A stretch of 64,000 nt of DNA from Streptomyces sp. NBC_00390 (GTDB lineage Bacteria > Actinomycetota > Actinomycetes > Streptomycetales > Streptomycetaceae). The notes beneath the pieces were generated by a model. The model had not been told where the DNA came from and searched no databases. It saw only the letters and a list, made by a program, of their open reading frames with translations. Made by a program: the position numbers and the translations under genes. Of this stretch, positions 9,716-18,247 are shown in pieces. Each line of letters starts with the position of its first letter. Position 1 is the first letter of the stretch. Location: positions 2,604,001 to 2,668,000 of the forward strand of contig NZ_CP107945.1 in NCBI RefSeq assembly GCF_036057275.1, given 5' to 3'.

Positions 9716-10888
9716 GTGCACCGTCCTGCTGTGAGTGCCCTCGTGGCCACCGCCGTCCTTGTTCTCGCGGCCGGGTGTTCCTCGGGCGACGAGAAGAACG
9801 GGGCGGGGAGGACGGGGCCGGCTTCCTCCCCTCCGGCCGCCTCGCCGACCGCGACCGGTTCCAGCGCCTCCGCGAACCCGAACCTGCCGCCCGCCAAGGG
9901 GTCCGTCGAGGTCGTGTCCGTGCTGACCGAGGATCTCGAGTCCCCCTGGGGTGTGGCCACGCTGCCCGGCGGCGATCTGCTGGTCGCCTCACGCGACGAG
10001 GGGACGATCACCCGCGTCGCGGCGGACGGCGGCAAGAAGACCGTGATCGGTTCGGTGCCCGGAGTCGCGCCGGGCGGCGAGGGCGGTCTGCTGGGGCTGG
10101 CCGTCTCCCCGTCGTTCGCCTCCGACCACCAGGTGTACGCGTACTTCACCACTGCATCGGACAATCGCATCGCCCGGCTGCTGTACGACGAGCAGAAGCC
10201 GGCCGGGCAGCAGTTGGGCGCGCCGGACACAGTCCTGCGAGGCATCCCCAAGGGCTTCGTGCACAACGGCGGGCGGATCGCCTTCGGCCCGGACAAGATG
10301 CTGTACGCGGGCACCGGGGAGACGGGGGAGACGGGGCTGGCGCAGGACAAGGAGTCGCTGGGCGGCAAGATCCTGCGGATGACTCCGGACGGGCAGCCGG
10401 TGCACGGCAATCCGGAGGCTGATTCCGTCGTCTACTCGTACGGCCACCGCAATGTGCAGGGGCTCGCGTGGGACGCCGAGAAGCGACTGTGGGCAGCAGA
10501 GTTCGGCCAGGACACCTGGGACGAGCTGAATATGATCGAGCCGGGCAAGAACTACGGCTGGCCGGAGGTCGAGGGCAAGGGCGCCAAGGACGGCTTCGTC
10601 GATCCGGTCGCGCAGTGGAAGACGGCGGACGCCTCGCCGAGCGGTATCGCCTACGCACAGGGGTCGATATGGATGGCGGGGCTGGCGGGCAAGCGTCTGT
10701 GGCGTGTCCCGCTCGACGGGGCGCAGCCCTCCGCCGAGCCCCAGTCGTTCCTGACCGAGAAGCACGGCCGCCTGCGGACCGTCCTGCCGGCGGGCGGCGG
10801 CCGGCTCTGGCTCGTGACGAGCGAGACGGACACCCGGGGCACGCCCGAGCCGGGTGACGACAAGATCCTCCTGCTGGAGGTGAAGTAG
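9716..10888 (+). CDS. PQQ-type glucose/sorbosone dehydrogenase lipoprotein
   Basis: A 390-residue exported protein. The signal peptide ends in a lipobox (VLVLAAGC), followed by a Ser/Pro/Ala-rich linker and then a six-bladed propeller of the GSDH/YliI family. Family signatures include SPWGVATLPGGDLLVA, FVHNGGRIAFGPDKMLYAGTG and YSYGHRNVQGLAWD; the two histidines correspond to those near PQQ in soluble glucose dehydrogenase. It probably oxidises an aldose at the outer face of the membrane, with substrate and cofactor inferred only from the family. The start is GTG 9716 with GAAGGG about nine bases upstream. It is convergent with the LuxR-family gene, 33 bases apart. Confidence 0.85.
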   Translation: MHRPAVSALVATAVLVLAAGCSSGDEKNGAGRTGPASSPPAASPTATGSSASANPNLPPAKGSVEVVSVLTEDLESPWGVATLPGGDLLVASRDEGTITRVAADGGKKTVIGSVPGVAPGGEGGLLGLAVSPSFASDHQVYAYFTTASDNRIARLLYDEQKPAGQQLGAPDTVLRGIPKGFVHNGGRIAFGPDKMLYAGTGETGETGLAQDKESLGGKILRMTPDGQPVHGNPEADSVVYSYGHRNVQGLAWDAEKRLWAAEFGQDTWDELNMIEPGKNYGWPEVEGKGAKDGFVDPVAQWKTADASPSGIAYAQGSIWMAGLAGKRLWRVPLDGAQPSAEPQSFLTEKHGRLRTVLPAGGGRLWLVTSETDTRGTPEPGDDKILLLEVK

Positions 10889-10921
10889 CGGGGTGAGCGG
10901 ACTGCGGCCTCCACCGCTTCG

Positions 10922-13900
10922 TCAGGAGACCGCTTCGCTCGCCAGGTCCGGGAAGAGGCGCAGCCGGTGGGCCATGGCCGCCGCCTCGCCACGGCCCGAT
11001 ACGCCGAGCTTGGCAAGGATGTTGGAGACATGGACGCTCGCGGTCTTGGGTGAGATGTAGAGCTCCTCGGCGATCCGGCGGTTGCTGTGCCCGGCGGCCA
11101 CCAGGCGCAGTACGTCCTGTTCACGTGGGGTCAGCCCGAGCGTCGGGGCGCCGGGTGGCTCCCCCGCGGCCGACGGGTCGGGGCAGTCGTCGGTGAGGCT
11201 GATGCGGGCGCGCCGGGCGAGCAGGGCTATGTCCTCGGCCAGGGGTCGGGCGCACAACTGCTGTGCCGTGGCCAGCGCTTGACGCAGCAGTGCGGCGGCC
11301 GTCGCGCGGTCCGTCTCCCCCGGGCCGGGACGGGCGGCCTGCAGCTGGGACTCGGCCAGGCGCACCCGTACCCACGCCAGGTCGTAAGGGCGGTCCAGCC
11401 CGGTGAAGGCGTCCACGGCCTCCGCCCAGTGGACCGGCGTGTCCTCCCCGCCGGCGCGCAGCAACTCGGCGCGCAGCCAGCGCTCGTGCGCCGTCCACAC
11501 CGGCGCGGCGGTGACAAGCGTTCTGGCTGCCCCGCGGATCCGGACCAGTGCGTCCGCGCGCCCCGGCTCGGCGGCGGGCAGTCCCCGCGTGTCGGCCTCC
11601 AGGGTGGCGGCGGCGCGCAGCAGGGGCCAGGCGTAGCGCTGGGTGCCGGGCGGAAAGCCGGCCTCGGTGGCGTGCCGAAGTTCGGCGCGGGCGTCGAGCA
11701 CCCGCCCCTCGGCCCCGGCGATCTGCAGCGCGATCATCATCAGCGGCAGGTTCGCCTGGGGCATGGGGTCGTTGGCGCCGAAGTGTCCATAGGCGGCCTG
11801 CAAGTGCTCCGCCGCCCTCGTCACGTCGCCGCGCTCCAGCGCGAGGATGGCGAGGCGGGTGCTGGCATGACCGCGAGGTTTGGGACTGAGTGCGATCTGC
11901 AGGGCGCGTTCGCCCATCCGGACCGCCTCGTCCCACCGTCCCAGCGACTGGCAGGACTCGGCCAGATTCATCCGGATCCAGGCCTCGGTGTCCAACAGGC
12001 TGTACTTCTGCGAGAGGCCGATGCCCTCGGTGAGGATGTCGAGGGCGTCGCGCGAGCGGCCGACACCTTCCAGGACGGAGGGGAGGTTCACATGGGTGCG
12101 GCCGATATGGACGGCCAGACCGAGTGCGACGACCCGGTTCTTGACCTCGTACATCTCGGCGAGTCCGCCCTCGACGTCGCCGGCGTCGGCCATCAGGCTG
12201 CCGAGCGTGAGGCGGGCATGCAGTTCGATCTCCTCCTCGCCGACCATGCGGGCGAGGTCCACGGCGCGTTCCGCCGTTGCCAGACATGCGGGGCCGGGGT
12301 CGTGGGTCATGCCCCAGGCCGCCGCTTCCGCGAGGACCTCGGCGTGCACGGTGGACGGCGGCAGGCCGCGTACGAGGTCCTGTGCGGTGCCCAGTTCGGC
12401 CCAGCCGTCGCCGCGGCCCAGCGCCGAGATCAGCCGGGAGCGCTGGACGGAGAACCAGGCGGCGCGCAGCGAGTCGTCCTCGGCCTCGGCGAGGCGCTGC
12501 CCCCGCTTGGTGATCTTCAGAGCGCGTTCGCGTTCGCCGGACAGCCGGCCCGCGACGGCCGCCTCGGCCATCAGGTCGAGATAGCGCAGCGGGGTGGTGG
12601 CGGGGTCGCAGCCGCAGGGCGGATAGATCTCGGCGTGGTCGACGGGCCGCAGTGCGCCGCGCACGTCGTCGGGGACGCTGTCCCACAGCTCCATCGCACG
12701 TTCCAGCAGCCGCAGTTGTTCGGCGTAGGCATGACGCCGCCGGGCCTCGACGGAGGCCTCGAGCACGGCGGGCAGCGCCTTGGCGGGGTCGTGCGCGCGG
12801 TACCAGTACGTCGCAAGTCGCATCGCGCGCTCCGCCTCGCGCACGAGGCCGGGGTCGGCCTCCAGTGCCTCGGCATAGCGGCGGTTGAGACGGGAGCGCT
12901 CACCGGGCAGCAGGTCGTCGCTGACCGCTTCGCGGGCCAGGGAGTGCCGGAAGCGGTAGCCGTCGCCGTCGGGTGTGGCGAGCAGGATGTTCGCGCCGAC
13001 AGCGGCTCTCAGGCCCTCGTCGAGTTCGTCCTCGCTCAGCCCGGCGACGGCGTGCAGCAGGCCGTGCTCGACGGTGGAGCCGCCCTCGGCGACGATCCGT
13101 GCGAGCCGCTGCGCATCGTCCGGCAGTGCCTCGACCCGCACGAGGAGGAGGTCGCGGAGCGAGTCGGGCAGGCCGGCGCAGTCGCCGCCGCTACAGCTGG
13201 AGAGCTCCTCGACGAAGAAGGCGTTGCCGTCGGAGCGGTCGAAAACCCGGTCCACCTGGGCCGGGTCGGGTTCCACGGCGAGGATGCCGGCCATCTGGCG
13301 GCGTACCTCGGCGCGGTTGAAGCGGGTCAGTTCGATGCGCTGGACGGTGCGCATCCGGTCCAGTTCGGCGAGGAAGGGCCGCAGCGGATGGCGCCGGTGG
13401 ACGTCGTCGGAGCGGTAGGTGGCGATGATGACGAGCCGGCCGCGGCGCAGCGTACGGAAGAGGTAGGCGAGCAGGTGCCGGGTGGACGCGTCGGCCCAGT
13501 GCAGGTCCTCCAGCACCAGCACGACGGTGCGTTCGGCGGCGATGCGCTCCAGCAGCCGTGCGGTGAGTTCGAAGAGCCGTGCCATGCCCTCCTCGTCGTG
13601 CCGGCTCCGCCCGCCCGGGGCCGATGTGCCCAGTTCGGGCAGCAGCCGCGCCAGTTCGTCCTCCTGACCGGCGGCGGCCGCGAGCAGTTCGGCCGGCAGC
13701 CGCCGGTGCAGGGTGCGCAGAGCGGTGGAGAAGGCCGCGAACGGCAGTTCGTCCGCCCCGATCTCGACGCAGCCGCCGACGGCGACGACGGCGTCCGTGC
13801 GGCAGGCCTCGCCGATGAACTCCTCGACGAGTCTGGTCTTGCCGACGCCTGCCTCACCGCCGACGAGCAGCGCCTGCGGCTCTCCCCCGGGGCCACCGGC

Positions 13901-14065
13901 CCCGGGGGTGTCCGGGCCGGCGGCTCGGGCAAGTGCATCGGTCAGCAGGGCCAGTTCGCCGGCGCGGCCGACGAACACCGGGCTGACGGACCTGGTCTCC
14001 ACGCTGCCGAGCATCGCACAGCTGTCCGGCGGCGTGGGACCGTTCACCGGGATGACGATCATCAC
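10922..14065 (-). CDS. LuxR-family STAND ATPase transcriptional regulator
   Basis: A 1047-residue regulator of the large LAL/MalT-like class. After a short N-terminus comes an AAA/NTPase module with Walker [15 protein letters not shown] and Walker [14 protein letters not shown] long TPR-like helical middle follows ([20 protein letters not shown] and similar). The C-terminal LuxR helix-turn-helix is [20 protein letters not shown] through [12 protein letters not shown]. Such proteins activate transcription after binding an inducer and ATP; the inducer is unknown. The ATG at 14063-14065 lies seven bases after the stop of the upstream small gene, suggesting translational coupling. No good ribosome site is seen, and ATG 14014 is an alternative start. 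Confidence 0.9.
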   Translation of the reverse strand: MMIVIPVNGPTPPDSCAMLGSVETRSVSPVFVGRAGELALLTDALARAAGPDTPGAGGPGGEPQALLVGGEAGVGKTRLVEEFIGEACRTDAVVAVGGCVEIGADELPFAAFSTALRTLHRRLPAELLAAAAGQEDELARLLPELGTSAPGGRSRHDEEGMARLFELTARLLERIAAERTVVLVLEDLHWADASTRHLLAYLFRTLRRGRLVIIATYRSDDVHRRHPLRPFLAELDRMRTVQRIELTRFNRAEVRRQMAGILAVEPDPAQVDRVFDRSDGNAFFVEELSSCSGGDCAGLPDSLRDLLLVRVEALPDDAQRLARIVAEGGSTVEHGLLHAVAGLSEDELDEGLRAAVGANILLATPDGDGYRFRHSLAREAVSDDLLPGERSRLNRRYAEALEADPGLVREAERAMRLATYWYRAHDPAKALPAVLEASVEARRRHAYAEQLRLLERAMELWDSVPDDVRGALRPVDHAEIYPPCGCDPATTPLRYLDLMAEAAVAGRLSGERERALKITKRGQRLAEAEDDSLRAAWFSVQRSRLISALGRGDGWAELGTAQDLVRGLPPSTVHAEVLAEAAAWGMTHDPGPACLATAERAVDLARMVGEEEIELHARLTLGSLMADAGDVEGGLAEMYEVKNRVVALGLAVHIGRTHVNLPSVLEGVGRSRDALDILTEGIGLSQKYSLLDTEAWIRMNLAESCQSLGRWDEAVRMGERALQIALSPKPRGHASTRLAILALERGDVTRAAEHLQAAYGHFGANDPMPQANLPLMMIALQIAGAEGRVLDARAELRHATEAGFPPGTQRYAWPLLRAAATLEADTRGLPAAEPGRADALVRIRGAARTLVTAAPVWTAHERWLRAELLRAGGEDTPVHWAEAVDAFTGLDRPYDLAWVRVRLAESQLQAARPGPGETDRATAAALLRQALATAQQLCARPLAEDIALLARRARISLTDDCPDPSAAGEPPGAPTLGLTPREQDVLRLVAAGHSNRRIAEELYISPKTASVHVSNILAKLGVSGRGEAAAMAHRLRLFPDLASEAVS

Positions 14066-14072
14066 GCCGGGG

Positions 14073-14249
14073 TCACGCGGCGCGGGTGTAGTGGCTGGTT
14101 CCCGCTGGATTCACCCGGCCCTCCCCCGCGTTCTTGGCGGAGGCTCTGGCGGCACGGCGTGCTCTTTGCACCTGGCGCACGAGGCGCCGGGCGTCGGCCT
14201 CCCTGATCAGTTCGTTCTGGCGCAGCTTCTGGATCTCGTACTCGAACAT
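14073..14249 (-). CDS. Conserved small protein upstream of the LuxR-family regulator
   Basis: A 58-residue ORF starting [20 protein letters not shown], very basic ([20 protein letters not shown]) and probably helical. It is preceded by the strongest ribosome site in the area, AGGAGGT five bases before ATG 14249. The pattern (N-terminal acidic helix, arginine-rich middle) resembles a family of short Streptomyces proteins I have seen but cannot name, and no function is known to me. It ends seven bases before the LuxR-family start, so the two are probably one transcript. Confidence 0.7.
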   Translation of the reverse strand: MFEYEIQKLRQNELIREADARRLVRQVQRARRAARASAKNAGEGRVNPAGTSHYTRAA

Positions 14250-14358
14250 CTCGTACCTCCTGGTGGGCGGGGGCCACTGCCGGCCCCGGCTGATGCCTCA
14301 ACCTTCGTCTCCCAGGGGGTACCGCCGCATCGGGCGAGTGCCGCATCTTCCGGTGACC

Positions 14359-14408
14359 GGGGGCCTTAGGCCCGGCGACCGCGGTCGGCCGGGCGCCCTA
14401 AGTCCCCC
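14359..14408 (-). terminator. Long imperfect hairpin after the frameshifted GNAT gene
   Basis: Arms GGGGG-c-CTTAGG-CCCGG-CGACC and the matching complement (right arm 14383-14408) pair with a few bulges over about 20 bp, immediately downstream of the stop at 14412. It probably terminates the exporter-GNAT transcript. Confidence 0.6.
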
Positions 14409-14411
14409 CGC

Positions 14412-15187
14412 TCAGTGCGGGTCATGGACGTACGGAGTGGTGGTCGCCAGGGCGACGAAGCCGAGCCGCTCGAGGATCGGCCGGCTCTGTGCGGAGGCGT
14501 CGACCTGCAGATAGCGGATGCCCCGGTCGGCCGCGATACGGGCGCGGTGGGCGATCAGAGCCCGATAGATGCCCCGGCGGCGCCACAGCGGGTGGGTGCC
14601 GCCGCCCCAGAGGCCGGCGAAGTCGGTGCCGGGGTGCACTTCGAGACGCGCCGAGCTCACCGGCAGGTCGCCCGCCAGCGCGAGCGTGATCTCGATGGTG
14701 TCCGGGCCGCCGTCGGCGAGCTGGGCGAGCAGTTGTTCGCGCAGCCGGGCGCCGCTGGTACCGAACGCCCGCTCATGGACCTCGGTCACGAGGTCGATGC
14801 CTGCCGGGCCGGTCACCCGTTCCAGCCGCACCCCGTCGGGGAGATCGACGGCGGTGGGCAGATCGCTGTCCCGGCGACCATCAGGGTCTCGGCGGGCTCG
14901 GGTGTGAATCCGGCGTTCAGCAGGCGGGTGGCGAGGTCGGCGGGCCGGTCGTAGTCGTACAGCTTCCACTCGAAGGGGCGGCCGAGGGCGGTGAAGTACC
15001 GCACCTGCTCGGCGATGGCGGCGTCCGCCGTACGCGCCTCGAGTCCGGACCAGACGACACCGCACCAGTCGCCGCCGGCACCGGCCTGGCGTACGACGTC
15101 GCCGGTCCGTACGGCCGCCGACCGTCCGGAGCCGGTGCGGCGGCGCATCTGGCGGTCGAAGAGTGAGAGTGTGTCGCGTCGGTTCAC
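14412..15187 (-). pseudogene. GNAT acetyltransferase with a single-base frameshift
   Basis: Two overlapping frames together make one GNAT protein of about 258 residues. The first (GTG 15185-15187, MNRRDTLSLFDRQMRR to EPAETLMVAG) breaks at 14870-14872. The second continues with DSDLPTAVDLPDGVRLERV and carries the acetyl-CoA motif (RRRGIYRALIAHRARIAADR) and RPILERLGF. Restoring one base in the CCC run at 14870-14872 (plus strand) would rejoin the frames. Either the gene is recently broken or the sequence has an error; both halves keep normal codon bias. It lies 27 bases after the preceding GNAT gene, in the same probable operon. Confidence 0.75.
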
Positions 15188-15214
15188 CGGGGCATTCGAG
15201 CAGCGGGACCCGGC

Positions 15215-15817
15215 TCACGCCAAGTTGTTTGCCGTTCCCGCCAGGACCTCGTGCGTGCCGGCTGCCGCGCGACGGGCACGCCATTCCGGGGCCAGTACCG
15301 ACCAGATCTCCATGTCGTGCCGTACGCCGCCGTAGAGGTAGCTCTCGCGCTGTGCGCCCTCGTAGGTCATCCCGAGCCGCTTGGCCACGTTGATGCTGGC
15401 CTTGTTCTCGGACGACACCTGCCACTCCACCCGGTGGATCCCGCGCTGCTCCACGGCCCAGTCGATGATCACCGTCGCTGCGCGGGTGACCAGGCCCCGG
15501 CCGGCCGCGGAGGGTTCCAGCCAGCAGCCCGCCTCACAGGTGCCGAGGGCCACGTCCAGGGTGCGGAAGAGCACGCCGCCGACGAGCGTGCCGTCGAGCC
15601 AGATGCCGTAGATCCGGCCGGCGTCGGCGGCCGCCTTGTCCGCGTACGACTGGAGAAAGGCACGGGCCGATTCCACGTCCGAAGCGACTCTCGCCAGTGC
15701 GATGTACCGGCCTATGTACTCACGCCCGCGCTCGATATGGGCGAAGTACTCCTCGGCCTGCCACGGTTCCAGGGGGCGCAGCTCGGCTCCGTCGTCGCCC
15801 AGGCTGATCGCGAACAT
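15215..15817 (-). CDS. GNAT N-acetyltransferase (RimJ/RimL type)
   Basis: A 200-residue acetyltransferase. It begins MFAISLGDDGAELRPLEPW; the acetyl-CoA pyrophosphate motif is SAAGRGLVTRAATVIIDWA, and the C-terminal part VSSENKASINVAKRLGMTYEG is typical of the RimJ/RimL subgroup that acetylates protein N-termini or small amines. The actual substrate cannot be read. The gene starts 15 bases after the exporter stop and is followed 27 bases later by the broken GNAT gene, so all three are probably cotranscribed. Confidence 0.88.
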   Translation of the reverse strand: MFAISLGDDGAELRPLEPWQAEEYFAHIERGREYIGRYIALARVASDVESARAFLQSYADKAAADAGRIYGIWLDGTLVGGVLFRTLDVALGTCEAGCWLEPSAAGRGLVTRAATVIIDWAVEQRGIHRVEWQVSSENKASINVAKRLGMTYEGAQRESYLYGGVRHDMEIWSVLAPEWRARRAAAGTHEVLAGTANNLA

Positions 15818-15832
15818 ACCGCTCCTCGGTGG

Positions 15833-18052
15833 TCAGGGTGTGAGCTTGCTGTCCTCGCCGTCGAGGCTTGCGCTCTGCTCCGGGATCCTCGCATGCGCGG
15901 CCTCGCGGCTCCCGGGACTTTCGATGCTGATCCGAGGCAGCCACCGGTCGAGCCATCGTGGCAGCCACCAGTTGGCGCCGCCGAGCAGGTGCATCAGGGC
16001 GGGTACCAGCAGCGTGCGCAGGAGGAAGGCGTCCAGGGCGACCGCTGCGGCCAGACCGATGCCGAACATCGCGATGACCCGGTCGCCGCTGAGGACGAAG
16101 GCCAGGAAGACCGAGATCATGATCACGGCCGCGGAGTTGATCACACGGCTGGTCTCGGCAAGGCCTACCCGTACGGCGCGCCGGTTGTCACCGGTCTCCA
16201 GCCACTCCTCGTACATCCGGCTCACCAGGAAGACCTGGTAGTCCATGGAGAGCCCGAAGAGCACCGAGACCATGATCACCGGCAGGAAGGGCTCGATCGG
16301 GCCCGCGCTGCCGAGACCCAGCAACTCGCTCCCCCAGCCCCACTGGAAGATCGCGACGACGACGCCGAAGGCGGAGGCGACGGCGGCCACGTTCATCACC
16401 GCGGCCTTCAACGGGACACCGACCGACCGGAAGGCCACGAGCAGGAGCAGACAGCCGAGCGCGATGACGACGCCGACGAAGAGCGGCAGCTTGCCCACGA
16501 TGATCTCGGCGAAGTCGTCGTAGCCGGCCGTGACACCGCCCACGTCCACCTCGAGCGAGGTGCCCCGCTCGGTGTCGGGCAGGACGTCCGAGCGCAGCCG
16601 GTCGACCAGTTCGCTCGTCGACCGTGATTGCGGCGAGGTCTCCGGCACGACGGTGAGCACCGCCGTGTCGCGACTGCTGTTGTACGTGACCGGACCGACG
16701 GAGGCGACACCGTCGGTGCCGCGCAGCGCCTGCGGCAGCCGGTCCATCGCCACCTGGTCGTCCGCGCCGTCGAGCCGGCCCACCAAGGTGAGCGGGCCGT
16801 TCACGCCGGGGCCGAAGCCGTCGGCGAGCAGGTCGTACGCCTGGCGGGTGGTGGCGGTGGCGGGTCCGTTGCCCTGGTCGGAGGTGCCGAGGTGGAGCGA
16901 GAAGGTCGGCAGGGCGAGTACGAGCATGACGACCGCGGCGAGACCACCGAGCAGCTTGGGGTGACGTTCCACGAAGGCGGACCAGCGGGCGGCGAAGCCG
17001 GTGGGCAGTTCGGGCTGCGGTCCATGGCTGACGAGCCGGTGCCGCTCGCGGCGGCTGAGGGCACGCATGCCTATGAGGGAGAGCAGGGCGGGCAGCAGCG
17101 TCACCGAGGCGGCCACGGTGAGGACGACGGTGAGCGATGCGGCTATCGCGACGCCGTTCAGGAAGTTGAGCCGGAGGATCAGCATGCCGAGCAGCGCGAT
17201 GCAGACGGTGGCGCCGGCGAAGACGACGGCGCGGCCGGTGGTGGTCACGGCCTCGCGGGCCGCGTCGGCCACCGGGAGGCCGCGTTTGAGCCCCTTGCGG
17301 TGTCTGGTGACGATGAACAGCGCGTAGTCGATGCCGACGCCCAGGCCGATCAGCATGCCGAGCATCGGCGCGAAGTCGGCGACGGTCATGACATGGCCCA
17401 GCAGCACGATGCCCGAGTAGGCGGTGCCGACGGACACCAGTGCGGTCGCGATGGGCAGCAGGCTCGCGGCCAGGGAGCCGAAGGCGACCAGGAGGACGAC
17501 GGCGGCGACAGCCACGCCGACGACCTCGGCCATGTGGCCGCCGGGGGCCTCGGTGAGCGCGATGGCGCTGCCGCCCAGCTCGACCTGTACGGCGTCGGTC
17601 TCGGCGGCCTTGGCGGTGTCGACGAGTGCCCGGACCTGCTCCTCGGGGATGTCGTCGGCCTGGCGGTCGAAGGTGACGGTGGCGTACGCGGTGTGCCTGT
17701 CGGCGCTGATCTGGGCGTCGCCCCGGCCGCTGTAGGGGCTGGTGACCGAGGCGATCCCGTCGAGCTCCGCGACGGCGTCGAGCATCTGGTCCATGCGCTG
17801 CTCGACGCGGTCGGCGCGGACGCTGCTGTCGGCCGTGTGCCAGACGATGGTGTCGCTGTCGCCGCCCTGGCCGTGGAAGCCCTTTTTCAGGAGGTCGACC
17901 GCGCGTCCGGATTCGGTGCCCGGGACCTCGTAGTCGTTGGAGTACGCGGTTCCCGCGATGCTCGCGGCGGCCGTGACACCGCCGAGCGCGAGGAACCAGA
18001 GAAGAACGACGACGAGGCGGTGCCTGACGCACCACCGGGCAACAGCTGCCAA
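15833..18052 (-). CDS. MMPL/RND-family membrane exporter
   Basis: A 739-residue transporter of the MMPL family (the ActII-3/MmpL type), usually exporting lipids, pigments or antibiotics by proton antiport. Two repeats each have one helix, a large outside loop and about five helices. The conserved GIGLGVGIDYALF-type helix appears as MLGMLIGLGVGIDYALFIVT, with its counterpart VLFGLSMDYQVFLVSRMYEE; the aspartates of these GxDY/MDY motifs are the proton relay. The frame is open to 18142, but the promoter at 18114-18142 makes the upstream ATG unusable. TTG 18050-18052 has GGAG eight bases upstream and gives the usual family length. Confidence 0.85.
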   Translation of the reverse strand: MAAVARWCVRHRLVVVLLWFLALGGVTAAASIAGTAYSNDYEVPGTESGRAVDLLKKGFHGQGGDSDTIVWHTADSSVRADRVEQRMDQMLDAVAELDGIASVTSPYSGRGDAQISADRHTAYATVTFDRQADDIPEEQVRALVDTAKAAETDAVQVELGGSAIALTEAPGGHMAEVVGVAVAAVVLLVAFGSLAASLLPIATALVSVGTAYSGIVLLGHVMTVADFAPMLGMLIGLGVGIDYALFIVTRHRKGLKRGLPVADAAREAVTTTGRAVVFAGATVCIALLGMLILRLNFLNGVAIAASLTVVLTVAASVTLLPALLSLIGMRALSRRERHRLVSHGPQPELPTGFAARWSAFVERHPKLLGGLAAVVMLVLALPTFSLHLGTSDQGNGPATATTRQAYDLLADGFGPGVNGPLTLVGRLDGADDQVAMDRLPQALRGTDGVASVGPVTYNSSRDTAVLTVVPETSPQSRSTSELVDRLRSDVLPDTERGTSLEVDVGGVTAGYDDFAEIIVGKLPLFVGVVIALGCLLLLVAFRSVGVPLKAAVMNVAAVASAFGVVVAIFQWGWGSELLGLGSAGPIEPFLPVIMVSVLFGLSMDYQVFLVSRMYEEWLETGDNRRAVRVGLAETSRVINSAAVIMISVFLAFVLSGDRVIAMFGIGLAAAVALDAFLLRTLLVPALMHLLGGANWWLPRWLDRWLPRISIESPGSREAAHARIPEQSASLDGEDSKLTP

Positions 18053-18113
18053 CGGACCCGCTCCCTGGATGGTTCGAGGATCTTTGTCCGGGAACAGCCC
18101 GCAAAGAACACTT

Positions 18114-18142
18114 GACCTATACAGGGCCACTCTGTCAGCCAA
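18114..18142 (-). promoter_or_regulatory. Exporter-operon promoter
   Basis: On the minus strand TTGGCT (plus 18137-18142), 17 bases, then TAGGTC (plus 18114-18119): a good vegetative-type Streptomyces promoter. The predicted start is near 18107, about 55 bases before the TTG codon at 18052. Confidence 0.6.
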
Positions 18143-18247
18143 ACAGGCCCCTTTGTCCCTTTCGTGGGGTTACTCACAGCACAGCGATGCGCGGGCGCCC
18201 CGGGGCCGCGGCCCGGAGGTTCCCGCGCACCTGTCCGCGTGCCGCGC

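Noticed and set aside
11087..14206. Plus-strand frame of more than 1000 codons over the LuxR-family gene
   Set aside because: Complementary to a gene with Walker A/B and LuxR motifs. The antisense frame has none.
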